Assembly: GCA_027624625.1 (NCBI GenBank)
Contig: JAQBWH010000004.1
Location: 22,540 to 86,539 of the forward strand
Direction of reading: 5' to 3'
DNA: 64,000 bases
DNA from: Verrucomicrobiota bacterium
GTDB lineage: Bacteria > Verrucomicrobiota > Verrucomicrobiia > Chthoniobacterales > JACTMZ01
In this document: one piece after another, positions 25,127 to 34,021 of the stretch
Layout of the letters: the number at the start of each line of letters is the position of its first letter
Numbering within the stretch: the stretch's first letter is position 1
Made by a program: the position numbers and the translations under genes
Notes under the pieces: generated by a model
Seen by the model: only the letters and a program-made list of their open reading frames with translations
What the model was told of the DNA's origin: nothing
Databases searched by the model: none

Positions 25127-26149
25127 TCAGTTTTCGAGTTCGCGGAATTTCCCTGCGCCACCGCGCGAACGGATAATAGACCGCATCTCCTTGCGGTCGT
25201 CGGGCTTCATCCCCACTCCGATGAAATTGACGGTGGCCGGCTCGGGCAACGTTTCCTGAAGTTCGCGCAAGCGGCGGTTGATTTCGTCGTAAGGAATTTT
25301 GTCGGAGCCGGCACCGCGGTAAAAACCACCGTCGGAGACGATGTAGACGAGGTCCGGCTTCAGTTTGAAGGCCTCTTCAAGCACGACAAGAAATCCCGCA
25401 CTGCCCGGCACGTAGTCCGGAGTGCCGCGGTTGAGCGAGCCGGTTGTGCTGAACCACTTGAGCCACTCTTTGGCCCGGGCTTTGTTCGGATCGCTGGCGG
25501 GCAGAAGTTCTTTGTCAAAAAAAGCGTAATTGCGGGCAAACTGGCCGAGGCTGAAGGTGGTGTTGATGCCTGCCGAGTCGATCAACTCGACCACCTTGTC
25601 GCGGATCGCCTCCATTGGCAGATTGGCCCGTGCGGCGGCGTTGTTCACCGTCTTGGAGATATCGAAAAGCAGCACGACCCGCGATCCGGTGCTGGTCACG
25701 CCGAGGAAACTGATTGCCTCCCCGCGGCTGCCGCCGATGCCGGCACCAGTGCCGTCGCCCGCGGCAGCGGAGAGGCTGTCGAGCTGGTCGGCGACAAGGT
25801 CACTCGGATTGATCGCGGACAAAACATCGAGTGGCATGGCGGGCAGGTCGGGTAGTGAAAACTCCATCGGCCGCTCGGTGGACATTTTGTCCTGGAACGT
25901 CGGCTTCGGCTTAAGAGCGTCAAACTCGTCCATATTCATCCGGTGCTGACGATCCTCGGCGGCGATACGGATTTCCCGCTTTACCTCGAAGGTAGCCGGG
26001 GTTGGCAGGAGATAGCGGGCCACGATCCAAATGCCCGCGAGGGTGCCGCCGAGCAAGTGCACGGCGATGCTCGCGACGATGACGGAAATGATGATTTTCC
26101 GCCGCCGCAGTTTGGCCACGGTCTGGGGATCAAGGATGACCTGGCTCAT
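25127..26149 (-). CDS. TonB-like membrane anchor with von Willebrand factor A-type domain
   Basis: A 340-residue protein with one N-terminal membrane helix (about 18-46) like that of TonB/TolA, a linker rich in Pro, Glu and Ser (50-150), and a vWA-like domain (155-335). The MIDAS first motif is DISKT (163-167), with Thr where DxSxS has the second Ser, and a second acidic site is VSDGG (D273). The last gene of an ExbB-ExbD-ExbD run (3 bases after the second ExbD), it takes the position of TonB or TolA but has no TonB C-terminal domain. Inference: it couples proton-channel energy to a periplasmic partner through the vWA domain. Confidence 0.82.
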   Translation of the reverse strand: MSQVILDPQTVAKLRRRKIIISVIVASIAVHLLGGTLAGIWIVARYLLPTPATFEVKREIRIAAEDRQHRMNMDEFDALKPKPTFQDKMSTERPMEFSLPDLPAMPLDVLSAINPSDLVADQLDSLSAAAGDGTGAGIGGSRGEAISFLGVTSTGSRVVLLFDISKTVNNAAARANLPMEAIRDKVVELIDSAGINTTFSLGQFARNYAFFDKELLPASDPNKARAKEWLKWFSTTGSLNRGTPDYVPGSAGFLVVLEEAFKLKPDLVYIVSDGGFYRGAGSDKIPYDEINRRLRELQETLPEPATVNFIGVGMKPDDRKEMRSIIRSRGGAGKFRELEN

Positions 26150-26152
26150 ATC

Positions 26153-26599
26153 TTACCTTTCCTCTTCCGAGCTGTCGGAGAATGTGACCCCCGTGACGTC
26201 GGCTCGCGCGCACGCGTTGAGCACGTCGACGATGCGCTGGTGCATGGCACCATCGGCCGCATCCAGTGTAACGAGGGCATCGGATTTGTTCGCCTCAGCC
26301 GACTCCCTGAAACGTTGGAGCGTGGCGACCAGTCCGTCGAGGGCTGCATCGCCGGGTTGTCCGAGGACAGAGTCGTTGAGCACGATGCGGCCGTCATCTT
26401 CGATGCGGATGCGCTGCTCGTCGGGGAGGTCGACGGACTCCTCGGCGGACACCGTGCCGGGAAGTCCGAGGCTGATGTCGCTTTCCTGTTTGATCGGCTT
26501 GGCCGTGACCATGAAAAAAACCAAGAGGAGGAAAACCATATCGATCATGGGTCCCATTTGCATCTCGACGAGTTGCTGATCGCGGCGGCGGACTTGCAT
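26153..26599 (-). CDS. exbD: ExbD/TolR family protein (second of a pair)
   Basis: A 148-residue single-pass protein. The membrane helix MGPMIDMVFLLLVFFMVTA contains the conserved Asp that lines the proton path of ExbD/TolR. The periplasmic domain carries ISLGLPGT and a C-terminal AxxxDVTGVTF-like strand as in the family. It lies 3 bases from each neighbour, so the channel and both ExbD copies are produced together. The sequence differs clearly from the other ExbD here, which suggests a heteromeric dimer. Confidence 0.9.
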   Translation of the reverse strand: MQVRRRDQQLVEMQMGPMIDMVFLLLVFFMVTAKPIKQESDISLGLPGTVSAEESVDLPDEQRIRIEDDGRIVLNDSVLGQPGDAALDGLVATLQRFRESAEANKSDALVTLDAADGAMHQRIVDVLNACARADVTGVTFSDSSEEER

Positions 26600-26602
26600 G
26601 GC

Positions 26603-27010
26603 TCAGGATTGGTAGCTGCCGAAAATAACGTCGACCGCCCCGGCATCGGCGGCCATTTTCATGACCTCTTTGATTTGTTTCCCCGGCGTGTTTTTGTCGG
26701 CCCGGATGTAGAGGCGTAAGGGCGGATAGTTTTCAAACCGCTGCTTGAGGTGCACGGCCAATGCTTTTTTGTCCGCCGGGTCGGGACCGATGAAATAACG
26801 CCCCTGCGCGTCGATGCTGATAATGTCGCGATTGCTGGCTTCCGGCGGGATGAGCGCGTTGCTCGCCACGGGGAGTTTGATCTCCTCCTTGATTTGCTCC
26901 TTGGAAATCTTGGTCGTGACCATGAAGAAAATGAGGAGGAGAAAAGTCATGTCGATCATCGGTGCGAGCTGGAAGCCCACATTATCTTCGGATCGACGGA
27001 GGATTTTCAC
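26603..27010 (-). CDS. exbD: ExbD/TolR family protein (first of a pair)
   Basis: A 135-residue ExbD/TolR protein. The N-terminal helix QLAPMIDMTFLLLIFFMVTT has the proton-path Asp, and the periplasmic domain includes the LRLYIRADKNTPGKQI segment typical of ExbD followed by AGAVDVIFGSY. It lies 18 bases downstream of the ExbB gene. Two consecutive ExbD genes after one ExbB are common in Verrucomicrobiota and Planctomycetota and are usually of unknown target. Confidence 0.92.
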   Translation of the reverse strand: MKILRRSEDNVGFQLAPMIDMTFLLLIFFMVTTKISKEQIKEEIKLPVASNALIPPEASNRDIISIDAQGRYFIGPDPADKKALAVHLKQRFENYPPLRLYIRADKNTPGKQIKEVMKMAADAGAVDVIFGSYQS

Positions 27011-27028
27011 GGTGCCTTGCCTCGGGGT

Positions 27029-27841
27029 TTATTCGGCGGCCTCTTCCGGCGGCGTCTCCGCGTAGGCGTGCGCGGCGCTGGCCAGCTTCAGTTCGCCCGA
27101 GAGGACATCGATCATGAAGGTGACCGATTTCTGGATATTGCCGATGGCGACCTGCAGAAGGTTGCGGAAATAGAAATAGAGGAACATGGCCGGAATGCCG
27201 ACGATGAGCCCGCCGGCCGTGGTCAACATCGCCTCGCCGATTCCTCCGGCCAGATCCTGTGGTTCGCTTTTCCCGGCCGCGAGCTGGTCGAAACTTTGAA
27301 TCATTCCGGTCACCGTGCCGAGCAGCCCGAGCATGGGCGCGATCGTGGCGAAAATGTTCAGGTAGTTGACCCAGATCATGAGGCGGGTTTCTTCCTGCAT
27401 GAGAGTTTCCCCGGCGGCTTGTTCCATCGAGACCTTGTTGGCGAGGTCACGCTCGAAATTCACTTTGAGCAGGGCGGAAGACATTGTGTTGGCAAAGACG
27501 TTGGGAGCTGCCTGGCACAACTCGTAAGCGGCGTTGGCGTCATGGCGCTGCATGGCATGCGAGACGCCGTCGACCTGTGTTTTCGGCATCATTTTCTTCT
27601 GGTTGATTTGCAGGAAGCAATAGACGGCGACGGCGATGGTGCCGACCGAACAAAGAAGAATCGGCCACATGAGCGCGCCGCCCGCGTTGAATAAATCAAG
27701 CAGGCTTTTTTCCACCGCCGCCGGTGCTCCGGGCGGGAGGTTGGCGGTTCCTTCCTGCGCCAGCGCCATAGTGACGGCGGTGAAAGCGAGGGCCGGAGGC
27801 AGGAGAAGGCGGAGGATCAGGCGGGGTCTTGGGTTATTCAT
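27029..27841 (-). CDS. exbB: MotA/TolQ/ExbB proton channel protein with N-terminal signal segment
   Basis: Proton-channel subunit of 270 residues. Residues 1-29 look like a cleavable signal peptide, an addition found in some ExbB proteins. The three channel helices follow near 53-77, 160-185 and 198-222, with APMLGLLGTVTGMIQSF and the later EAMLTTAGGLIVGIPAM, both hallmarks of the family. It is expected to form a pentamer around an ExbD dimer in the inner membrane. Its start overlaps the stop of the preceding secreted protein by 8 bases (ATGAATAA). Confidence 0.93.
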   Translation of the reverse strand: MNNPRPRLILRLLLPPALAFTAVTMALAQEGTANLPPGAPAAVEKSLLDLFNAGGALMWPILLCSVGTIAVAVYCFLQINQKKMMPKTQVDGVSHAMQRHDANAAYELCQAAPNVFANTMSSALLKVNFERDLANKVSMEQAAGETLMQEETRLMIWVNYLNIFATIAPMLGLLGTVTGMIQSFDQLAAGKSEPQDLAGGIGEAMLTTAGGLIVGIPAMFLYFYFRNLLQVAIGNIQKSVTFMIDVLSGELKLASAAHAYAETPPEEAAE

Positions 27842-28736
27842 AATTCGGTTTTTTTGTTAGCAACGCCTCGCGGGCGGGACCAGCGTAGCGGGTTTCGGGA
27901 TATATGGTCACGATGTCGCTGGCAACTTCGCGAGCGGCCGCGGCATCGCCGGCCAGCAAATAGACCTCGTGCGCCAACCACAGGCCTTGGGCCGCCTGCT
28001 CGTGCGCGGTGCCATGGAAAAGGAACGGATGAAGCGACAAGTCGAGGGCGTCGTTGAGCAACTGCTTGCGCTGGGAGCGCACCGGCGGGTCCTCGCTCCA
28101 ACGTGGATTGTCGTCGAGCAACTCGCGCAGCGCAGCGATGCGAGTCTGGGCGAGGAGCAGTTTCGTCTCGAGCAGGAAGCCGGGATCGTCGTCCCGTCCA
28201 GCCAGCGCCTGGGCCTCCGCCGAAGCTTCATCGACCCGCCCGAGCCGGAGCAGGGCTTTGAGCCGTCCACGGGTGGCGGTTTCACGGTCGGTCGGGTTCC
28301 AAGCTTCCTTCTCGATGCGCTCGAAAAGGGCCAGTGCTTCGTTCTGCCGTGCCGGGTCGGAGGAAAGCAGGAGAATTTCGCCGTAAAGCATCCCCGCTTT
28401 GGCCGCGTGGGACTCAGGCACGGCGAGAAGGGGTTCCTGCCGCTGCCAAAGCAGACGGGCAAAGGCCAGACGTGCGAGCACCGGATCCTTGCCGAGGGTC
28501 TCGAGGTCGGGATCGGGACCAAAGAGGATTTTGTCCACATCGGTGCGGATGATCGTGATCACCGCGGGCTGCTGTCCGGGAATCGGTGCGGGTATCCTCA
28601 GTTGGAAAACTCTTTCGTCGGCGCCCATGATTTTTCCCGTGCGGGAGTTGCCGTCGAGGTATTCCACCGTGTCCTGCGCGGTGACGGCGGACAGGGCCGT
28701 GGCGGCCCATCCGATCGCGAGGGGAATTTTTTTCAT
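27834..28736 (-). CDS. Secreted TPR-like protein of unknown function
   Basis: A 300-residue exported protein with signal peptide MKKIPLAIGWAATALSAVTAQ. Immediately after it, TVEYLDGNSRTGKIMG resembles the DGxxxxGKI module at the N-terminus of the secreted protein at 8872-9942. The rest is helical with TPR-like spacing (ALALFERIEKEAW, LLLAQTRIAALRELL, LWLAHEVYLLAGDAAAAREV). It overlaps ExbB by 8 bases and the large TPR gene by 4, so it belongs to the proton-channel operon and is probably a periplasmic partner. No family name is recognised. Confidence 0.75.
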   Translation of the reverse strand: MKKIPLAIGWAATALSAVTAQDTVEYLDGNSRTGKIMGADERVFQLRIPAPIPGQQPAVITIIRTDVDKILFGPDPDLETLGKDPVLARLAFARLLWQRQEPLLAVPESHAAKAGMLYGEILLLSSDPARQNEALALFERIEKEAWNPTDRETATRGRLKALLRLGRVDEASAEAQALAGRDDDPGFLLETKLLLAQTRIAALRELLDDNPRWSEDPPVRSQRKQLLNDALDLSLHPFLFHGTAHEQAAQGLWLAHEVYLLAGDAAAAREVASDIVTIYPETRYAGPAREALLTKKPNYE

Positions 28737-31558
28737 GACGAAGTTTTCGGTGATTCTACGGGGGTGATGTTCTTCAGTTTTTCGCGCGCCCGTTCCGCTT
28801 CGGGCAACGAGGCGAGGTCCTCGCTGTTGGCCAGCTCCTCGTAGGTTTTGCGCGCGGCCTCGAAATCGGCAACCTGTTCGAAGGCCTCACCGCTGCGCAG
28901 GTAGGCCTTGGCTGCGGCTTCGCGCCATTTGCCGTAAAGTATGTAGATCCGCTGATAGTAGGGGATGGCGACCTGCGGTCGGTCGCGCTGCATTTCCAAC
29001 TCGCCGAGAGCGAGGAGGGCTTGGGCCTTGAGCTTGCCCGGGATGTTTTCCGCCGCGAGCAGACGGGTATAGGAATCAACGGCTTCGTCGAGGCGACCCT
29101 CGTCGAATTCGATCTGAGCGCGGGTCATCAGCACGTCGCCCATCAATGGCGACCACGGCGTGTCGCGCTCGATGCGGCTGTAGTAACCGAGCGCTGTTTG
29201 CCGGTCATTTTGCTCCATCGCCATTCTGGCCAGTGCGCCGAGCGCTTTGTCTTTTTGCGGCGCGCGCGGATACCATTTGAGCATGTCGCGGTATAGCCCG
29301 CTGGCCAGATCGCGCCGGCGCTGGCTTTCGGCCGCGTCGGTCTGCGCCCCCGCTTCCTCCGCCTGCGCCCCGGCGCAGTCGGCCAACACGACCGGGCTCG
29401 TGACCGGAGGATCAACCAGCACGGAGGCTTCGCGCAATAGTGCGCGGGACAGTTCGGAGTCGGATTTTTTCACCGCCTGGGCCAGCGCCCAGATGGCCCG
29501 CACGGCGAGCACACTTTCTTTCCCCGCCTCGGCCTGCGCGCGCAAAGCGCGAAGATCGGCAAGATGGTCGAGTTTCTCCGGTTCGCTCTGGTAAAGACGT
29601 CCCGCGGCAAGAAACAAATCCTCCACCGCGAAGGCGGCCGGATCGTTGCCGTATTTTTTGATCGCTGACCAATATTCTTCTTTGGCCTTGTCGACCCGAC
29701 CCTCCTGCCGCCAAGCCGTACCGATGAAAAAGAGCGCTTCGGCCGCGCGCGGACTGTTGGGGTATTGCCCGAGGTACTGCTGCATGAGATCACGCAACCC
29801 GGGATAGTCCTCCTCGAGTTTGAGAACTTTGGCCAACTTGAATTGTGCCTCTTCGTGAAACCGTCCGTCCGTCGCCGCGATTCCGGCATAAACGGCCTTG
29901 CCCTCCTCGGACTCGGCTTGTGCGAGCAAGGCGTCGCCGAGAAGAATCTGCGCCTCGGCCCATTCTTCACCCTCCGGATGGGCCTGCAGGTAGGCTTTCA
30001 ATTCCTCCTCGGCACTCGCGTATTCCCGCATCGATTGCGCGCAATAGGCCCGGCGGAACGCCGCCGGGCCCAGCAGTGCGCCTTGCGGATACTCGGTCGG
30101 GATGGCAGCGAGCACCTCGCGTGCTTCGGGGAATTTCTTGGCGAAGGCCAAGGCCGATCCCTGCCAGTAAGCGGCCGGTTCGCCGAGTTCGCTGTCCGGA
30201 TATTTTCTGCGGAACTCCCCGAAAAGCTCCGCTGCTTCCTCGTTTTTTTCGGACAGCAATTGGGTGAAGGCTTGCATGAAAAGTGCCCGTGGTGCTTGTT
30301 CGGTTTCCGGGAATTTGGTCGCGAGGTCTTGGAAAGTAGCCAGAGCCTGTTCGTAATCCTGATCCTGCTGCTGCGCCATCCCTTGGAGATAAAGAATAAG
30401 AGGCAACTGCTTAGATTCCGGAAAACGTTGGGCAAAGAGACGGGCACTTTCGACGGCCTTGTCGTACCGTCCGATCGCCATCCAGCTCTGCAGGGCGGTC
30501 ATGGATGCCTGCTCCACCACTGCGTCCGGCGGCATCTGGTTGAGCATGTCGTTGAGCAGCAGCGCACACTCCAAATACCGGTCCTGCTGGTGGAAAGCAC
30601 TGGCCAGACGGAAGCGGGCGGACGCGTCGAAGGACGGTATCTTCCCGAGGTTTGTCAGCTCCTCCCCGACCTCGCGCGCAATCTGGCGCGCTTGGGAGCG
30701 CTCGAAGATATCGGGGTTGGACGACGCCTCGAGGGCGGTCAACTGCTCTTGGATATCCGCCAACCGACCTTCCTGGTGCGCGACCAACCGGTCTCGCGTC
30801 CAGAGGGTTTGCAAGGCACGGATGGCCTCCCGCGGCTTTTCGTTGGCCAGATATTTTTCGCCGAGTGCCATGGCCAGAGTCTGGAAGGTGGCAATTTGCG
30901 CGATGTGTTCCTGCCGCGGCCCTTCCTGCGCGAGCAACTCGAGCGCGGCATCGTCCTGCCCGGTTTCGATCAGGCTGTGCAACTCGAGAACAACGGCGCG
31001 GCCGCGGTGGAGGCTTTCCGGATTTTTGCGCATTGCGTTGAAGGCCGCGGCGGCTTCTTTCATTTTCCCCTCGAGCATCAGTGCGGTCGCCGCGAGGAGT
31101 GCTGCGTCCTGCCGGCGCCGGGACCGGGGAAATTTTTCGATGAACTCCTCGAGTGCTTGGCGGGCTTTGGCGTTCTCGCCGAGTTGGGTCAGGCTGACCC
31201 CTCGCCAGAAGGAAAGATTTTCCTGCTGGTCGGGCGTTGTCTCTTCGAGTGCTTGCCCGGTCTCGATCGCCGCGAGGGCCGCGTCGAACTTTTGAACCTG
31301 CAACAAAGCTGCCGACAAATTGTAGTACACGTGCGGCAAGGCCGGCTTGGCTTCGGCCGAGTTGCCAAAATCGCGCAGGTAGGCCTCATAACCGGCCACG
31401 GATTCGGCGTAGCGCCCGGCATTGTAAGCAGTGTCCGCCCGAAAGATGACATCGCGAGCGGTGCCTGTCTGGACTTCCTCTCCGCCGACTTGCGCTAGTC
31501 CCAATCCGGCCGATGCGACGCCCACGGCGGTCAGCAGTATCAGCCGGAGAGTCTTCAC
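28733..31558 (-). CDS. Large secreted tetratricopeptide-repeat protein
   Basis: A 941-residue protein with a signal peptide (VKTLRLILLTAVGVASAGLG...) starting at a GTG. The mature chain is almost entirely TPR-like helical repeats; examples are YNAGRYAESVAGYEAYLRDF, DYEQALATFQDLATKFPETE, NEEAAELFGEFRRKYPDSEL and the YbgF-like spacing of paired helices ending in Pro. It is the first gene of the ExbB/ExbD/vWA operon and probably a periplasmic scaffold. The open frame continues upstream to 32140 but that part is antisense to the LuxE-like gene, so the GTG at 31558 was chosen. It is divergent from that gene by 87 bases. Confidence 0.85.
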   Translation of the reverse strand: MKTLRLILLTAVGVASAGLGLAQVGGEEVQTGTARDVIFRADTAYNAGRYAESVAGYEAYLRDFGNSAEAKPALPHVYYNLSAALLQVQKFDAALAAIETGQALEETTPDQQENLSFWRGVSLTQLGENAKARQALEEFIEKFPRSRRRQDAALLAATALMLEGKMKEAAAAFNAMRKNPESLHRGRAVVLELHSLIETGQDDAALELLAQEGPRQEHIAQIATFQTLAMALGEKYLANEKPREAIRALQTLWTRDRLVAHQEGRLADIQEQLTALEASSNPDIFERSQARQIAREVGEELTNLGKIPSFDASARFRLASAFHQQDRYLECALLLNDMLNQMPPDAVVEQASMTALQSWMAIGRYDKAVESARLFAQRFPESKQLPLILYLQGMAQQQDQDYEQALATFQDLATKFPETEQAPRALFMQAFTQLLSEKNEEAAELFGEFRRKYPDSELGEPAAYWQGSALAFAKKFPEAREVLAAIPTEYPQGALLGPAAFRRAYCAQSMREYASAEEELKAYLQAHPEGEEWAEAQILLGDALLAQAESEEGKAVYAGIAATDGRFHEEAQFKLAKVLKLEEDYPGLRDLMQQYLGQYPNSPRAAEALFFIGTAWRQEGRVDKAKEEYWSAIKKYGNDPAAFAVEDLFLAAGRLYQSEPEKLDHLADLRALRAQAEAGKESVLAVRAIWALAQAVKKSDSELSRALLREASVLVDPPVTSPVVLADCAGAQAEEAGAQTDAAESQRRRDLASGLYRDMLKWYPRAPQKDKALGALARMAMEQNDRQTALGYYSRIERDTPWSPLMGDVLMTRAQIEFDEGRLDEAVDSYTRLLAAENIPGKLKAQALLALGELEMQRDRPQVAIPYYQRIYILYGKWREAAAKAYLRSGEAFEQVADFEAARKTYEELANSEDLASLPEAERAREKLKNITPVESPKTSS

Positions 31559-31645
31559 ATCGGGCAGCACAAGGCGAAAATGGGCCCGGTCCGCCGCGTG
31601 GCGCGAGGCCAAAATTGCGTTTCCGCGTGCCCTCGGGCTGGCAAT

Positions 31646-32656
31646 ATGGCCGGCATGGCCGCCGCTGACCTTATGGAAGCCGAAGTCCTGCGTCGGATCG
31701 GACCTGATCCGGCCGCGGAGTTCGACCTGTTCTTGCCGCGCTTGCACTCCTTCCAGTACACCCACAATACCGCCTACCGTGTCTTTTGCCGGGACGCCGG
31801 GTGTGGCGAAACCGTGACATCGTGGCGCCAGATTCCCTGCCTTCCCCAGGCCGCCTTCAAATACGCGGACTTGCGCAGTTTCCCGGCGGAAGAAACGGTC
31901 AAAACATTCCGCACCAGCGGGACGACGGGGGAGGGCTACGGGCAGCACCACTTCCGCTCGCTGACCATTTACGAAGCCGCGGTGCGCGCGGGCTGGCGTC
32001 ATGCCAGTTTGCCTTCCGGTCCATTCCTGGTCATTGCTCCGCACCCGGAGGAAGCGCCCTTCTCTTCGCTCAGCCACATGTTGGCCACTCTGGCGAAGAA
32101 AGAAGATTTTATCGCTCCGGGGGGAACGATCGATCTCCACCGCCTGCGCGATTTGTCCGGTCCGGTTTGCCTGCTCGGCACCGCCTTGGGATTTCTGCAG
32201 GTGATCGAATCACTCGGGACCAATCGGATCGTTCTTCCCGCTGGCTCGACGGCCATGGAAACCGGAGGGTACAAAGGTAGCGGTCGCGCCATCGCGCGCC
32301 CCCGGCTCTATACGCTGCTCGGCGAGAAGCTCGGCCTTGCTCCCGAAGACATGATCAACGAATACGGCATGACCGAACTTAGCTCGCAATTTTATGCCCG
32401 CGGCCCTCGCGGCTTGCACTACGGTCCCCCGTGGACCCGCGCTGTGGTGGTCGATCCGGTCACTTTGGAGGAAGTGGGCGAAGGCGAAACTGGTATCCTG
32501 CTTATTTACGACGGGGCCAATGTCGGTTCGGTCGTCGGGATCCGCACGCAGGATCTGGCGGTCAAACGCGGTGATGCCTTCGCATTGCTCGGGCGCGACC
32601 CCTCCGCCTTGCCGCGGGGTTGCTCGCGCGCGGCGGACGAATGGCTGACCTCATGA
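31646..32656 (+). CDS. LuxE-like acyl-protein synthetase / acyl-activating enzyme
   Basis: A 336-residue member of the LuxE family within the adenylating (ANL) superfamily, which activates a carboxylic acid as an acyl-AMP and hands it to a reductase. The nucleotide-binding loop is TFRTSGTTGEGYG and the adenine-site motif is NEYGMTELSSQFYA. The motif TGILLIYDGANVGS is near the C-terminus, and the C-terminal lysine domain of full-length ligases is absent, as in LuxE. The next gene is a LuxC-like reductase overlapping by four bases. Three in-frame ATGs are possible (31580, 31646, 31655); 31646 was preferred because it does not overlap the divergent operon. No luciferase gene is present. Confidence 0.85.
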   Translation: MAGMAAADLMEAEVLRRIGPDPAAEFDLFLPRLHSFQYTHNTAYRVFCRDAGCGETVTSWRQIPCLPQAAFKYADLRSFPAEETVKTFRTSGTTGEGYGQHHFRSLTIYEAAVRAGWRHASLPSGPFLVIAPHPEEAPFSSLSHMLATLAKKEDFIAPGGTIDLHRLRDLSGPVCLLGTALGFLQVIESLGTNRIVLPAGSTAMETGGYKGSGRAIARPRLYTLLGEKLGLAPEDMINEYGMTELSSQFYARGPRGLHYGPPWTRAVVVDPVTLEEVGEGETGILLIYDGANVGSVVGIRTQDLAVKRGDAFALLGRDPSALPRGCSRAADEWLTS

Positions 32657-33753
32657 ACACGGCGGAACGAGCCGAAGCCATCGCCGGTGCCGCGGAAGTT
32701 TTCCCCGCGCTGCTCGGGCCGACCTCCGCCCGCGACCTGCTCGCGTGGGTCGCGGCGGAGCTGGGGGACGCCTGCGCCCTTGACCGTTGGTTTGATCACG
32801 GCACGGCCCGCACTAAGGCCCTCGCGCCGGGCCTGATCCTGCATGTGGTCAGCGGCAACACGCCCCATGCCGCGTTGCAAAGTCTGACCGGCGGTCTGTT
32901 GCTCGGCAGCCGCAATCTGGTCAAACTCCCGGGGACCGGCCTCGGCGCAGTCGATCAATTCCTCGCCCGCCTGCCGGCCGAATTACGGGCCCGCGTGGAA
33001 GTGTCGGTCGAACTCCCCGCCGCGTGGCTCGCCGCCGCGGATGCCGTGGTGGTTTATGGCTCCGAGCAAACGGTCGCCGCTTTGCGCGCCCGTGTCCTGC
33101 CCGGGAAAACTTTTCTCGGGCACGGTCACAAATCAAGTCTCGGGGTCATTTGGCATGACCCGCTTTTCGAGTCGTGCCTTGGTGCGGCCCGCGACGCCTC
33201 GCTCTTCGACCAACAAGGCTGCCTGTCACCGCAGGTCTTTTACGTGCGGGAGGCGCAGCCGGGCTCCGCCCGCGCGTATGCGGAAAAACTCGCGGCGGCC
33301 ATGGATCAATTCAGTGGCACCCATCCGCGAGGCCCGCTGGCCATCGAGGAGAAAGCGGCCATCGCCAATTTGCGCGCCGCCTACCGGTTCCGCGCGGCAG
33401 GCGATTTACGCGTGGCGCTCTGGGAGGGTGGGGCCCATCTGGATTGGACCGTCATTTACGAGGAAGACGCATGGTTCACTGCTTCGCCCCTCAACCGCGT
33501 GGTTTTCGTCAAACCATTGCCGCCGGACCTCGCCGGAGCGATGGGTCCGGCCGTCGATTACGTTGGCGCGGTCGGCTTGTGGCCATGCACGGAGGAATTG
33601 GCCGACCGCTTTGCGGCGTTGGGTCCCTCGCGGTTTTGCCCCATCGGAAACATGCAGGATCCGTCCTGGACTTGGCATAACGGCGGGGTCGCTCGTTTGG
33701 CTTCTTTGGTCAAGTGGGTTGATTTCGAGCCGTCGAGCGGCTTGACTGTCTGA
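32653..33753 (+). CDS. LuxC-like acyl-CoA/acyl-AMP reductase
   Basis: A 366-residue aldehyde-dehydrogenase-superfamily protein of the LuxC type, which reduces an activated acyl group to an aldehyde with NADPH. Seen in it are the N-terminal [19 protein letters not shown], the substrate-binding [15 protein letters not shown], and the acyl-accepting cysteine in [13 protein letters not shown]. It starts with ATGA overlap to the LuxE-like gene (alternative ATG at 32641), so the two make an activating-and-reducing pair. In luminous bacteria this pair feeds luciferase; here no luxAB is nearby and the aldehyde product is unknown. infA follows 4 bases later. Confidence 0.85.
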   Translation: MNTAERAEAIAGAAEVFPALLGPTSARDLLAWVAAELGDACALDRWFDHGTARTKALAPGLILHVVSGNTPHAALQSLTGGLLLGSRNLVKLPGTGLGAVDQFLARLPAELRARVEVSVELPAAWLAAADAVVVYGSEQTVAALRARVLPGKTFLGHGHKSSLGVIWHDPLFESCLGAARDASLFDQQGCLSPQVFYVREAQPGSARAYAEKLAAAMDQFSGTHPRGPLAIEEKAAIANLRAAYRFRAAGDLRVALWEGGAHLDWTVIYEEDAWFTASPLNRVVFVKPLPPDLAGAMGPAVDYVGAVGLWPCTEELADRFAALGPSRFCPIGNMQDPSWTWHNGGVARLASLVKWVDFEPSSGLTV

Positions 33754-33757
33754 TCGC

Positions 33758-33976
33758 ATGCCCAAAGAAGAATCTATTGCCGCCCAAGGCGTCGTTGTTG
33801 AGGTGCTCCCCGGCACGATGTTCCGCGTGAAATTGGCGAACGACCGGATCGTCCTCGCTCACATCGGCGGCAAGATGCGCAAGCACTTTGTCCGCATCGT
33901 TCCCGGTGACAAAGTGCAGATCCAAATCTCGCCCTACGACCTGACCAAGGCGCGGATCACCTACCGCGAGCGGTGA
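33758..33976 (+). CDS. infA: Translation initiation factor IF-1
   Basis: A 72-residue OB-fold protein that occupies the ribosomal A site during initiation. The sequence is the typical IF-1 block: [20 protein letters not shown], then [19 protein letters not shown] and the C-terminal [12 protein letters not shown]. It is 4 bases after the LuxC-like gene and converges with nuoD 45 bases away. Being cotranscribed with a fatty-acid-reductase-like pair is unusual for infA, which is more often near secY or ribosomal protein genes. Confidence 0.97.
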   Translation: MPKEESIAAQGVVVEVLPGTMFRVKLANDRIVLAHIGGKMRKHFVRIVPGDKVQIQISPYDLTKARITYRER

Positions 33977-34021
33977 TCAAGGCCGCGGCGGTTTTGTCCC
34001 GCAGCCATTGACGAGGGACTC

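Noticed and set aside
29765..31498. Long plus-strand open frame (577 codons) opposite the TPR gene
   Set aside because: No recognisable motif and fully antisense to a convincing TPR protein.
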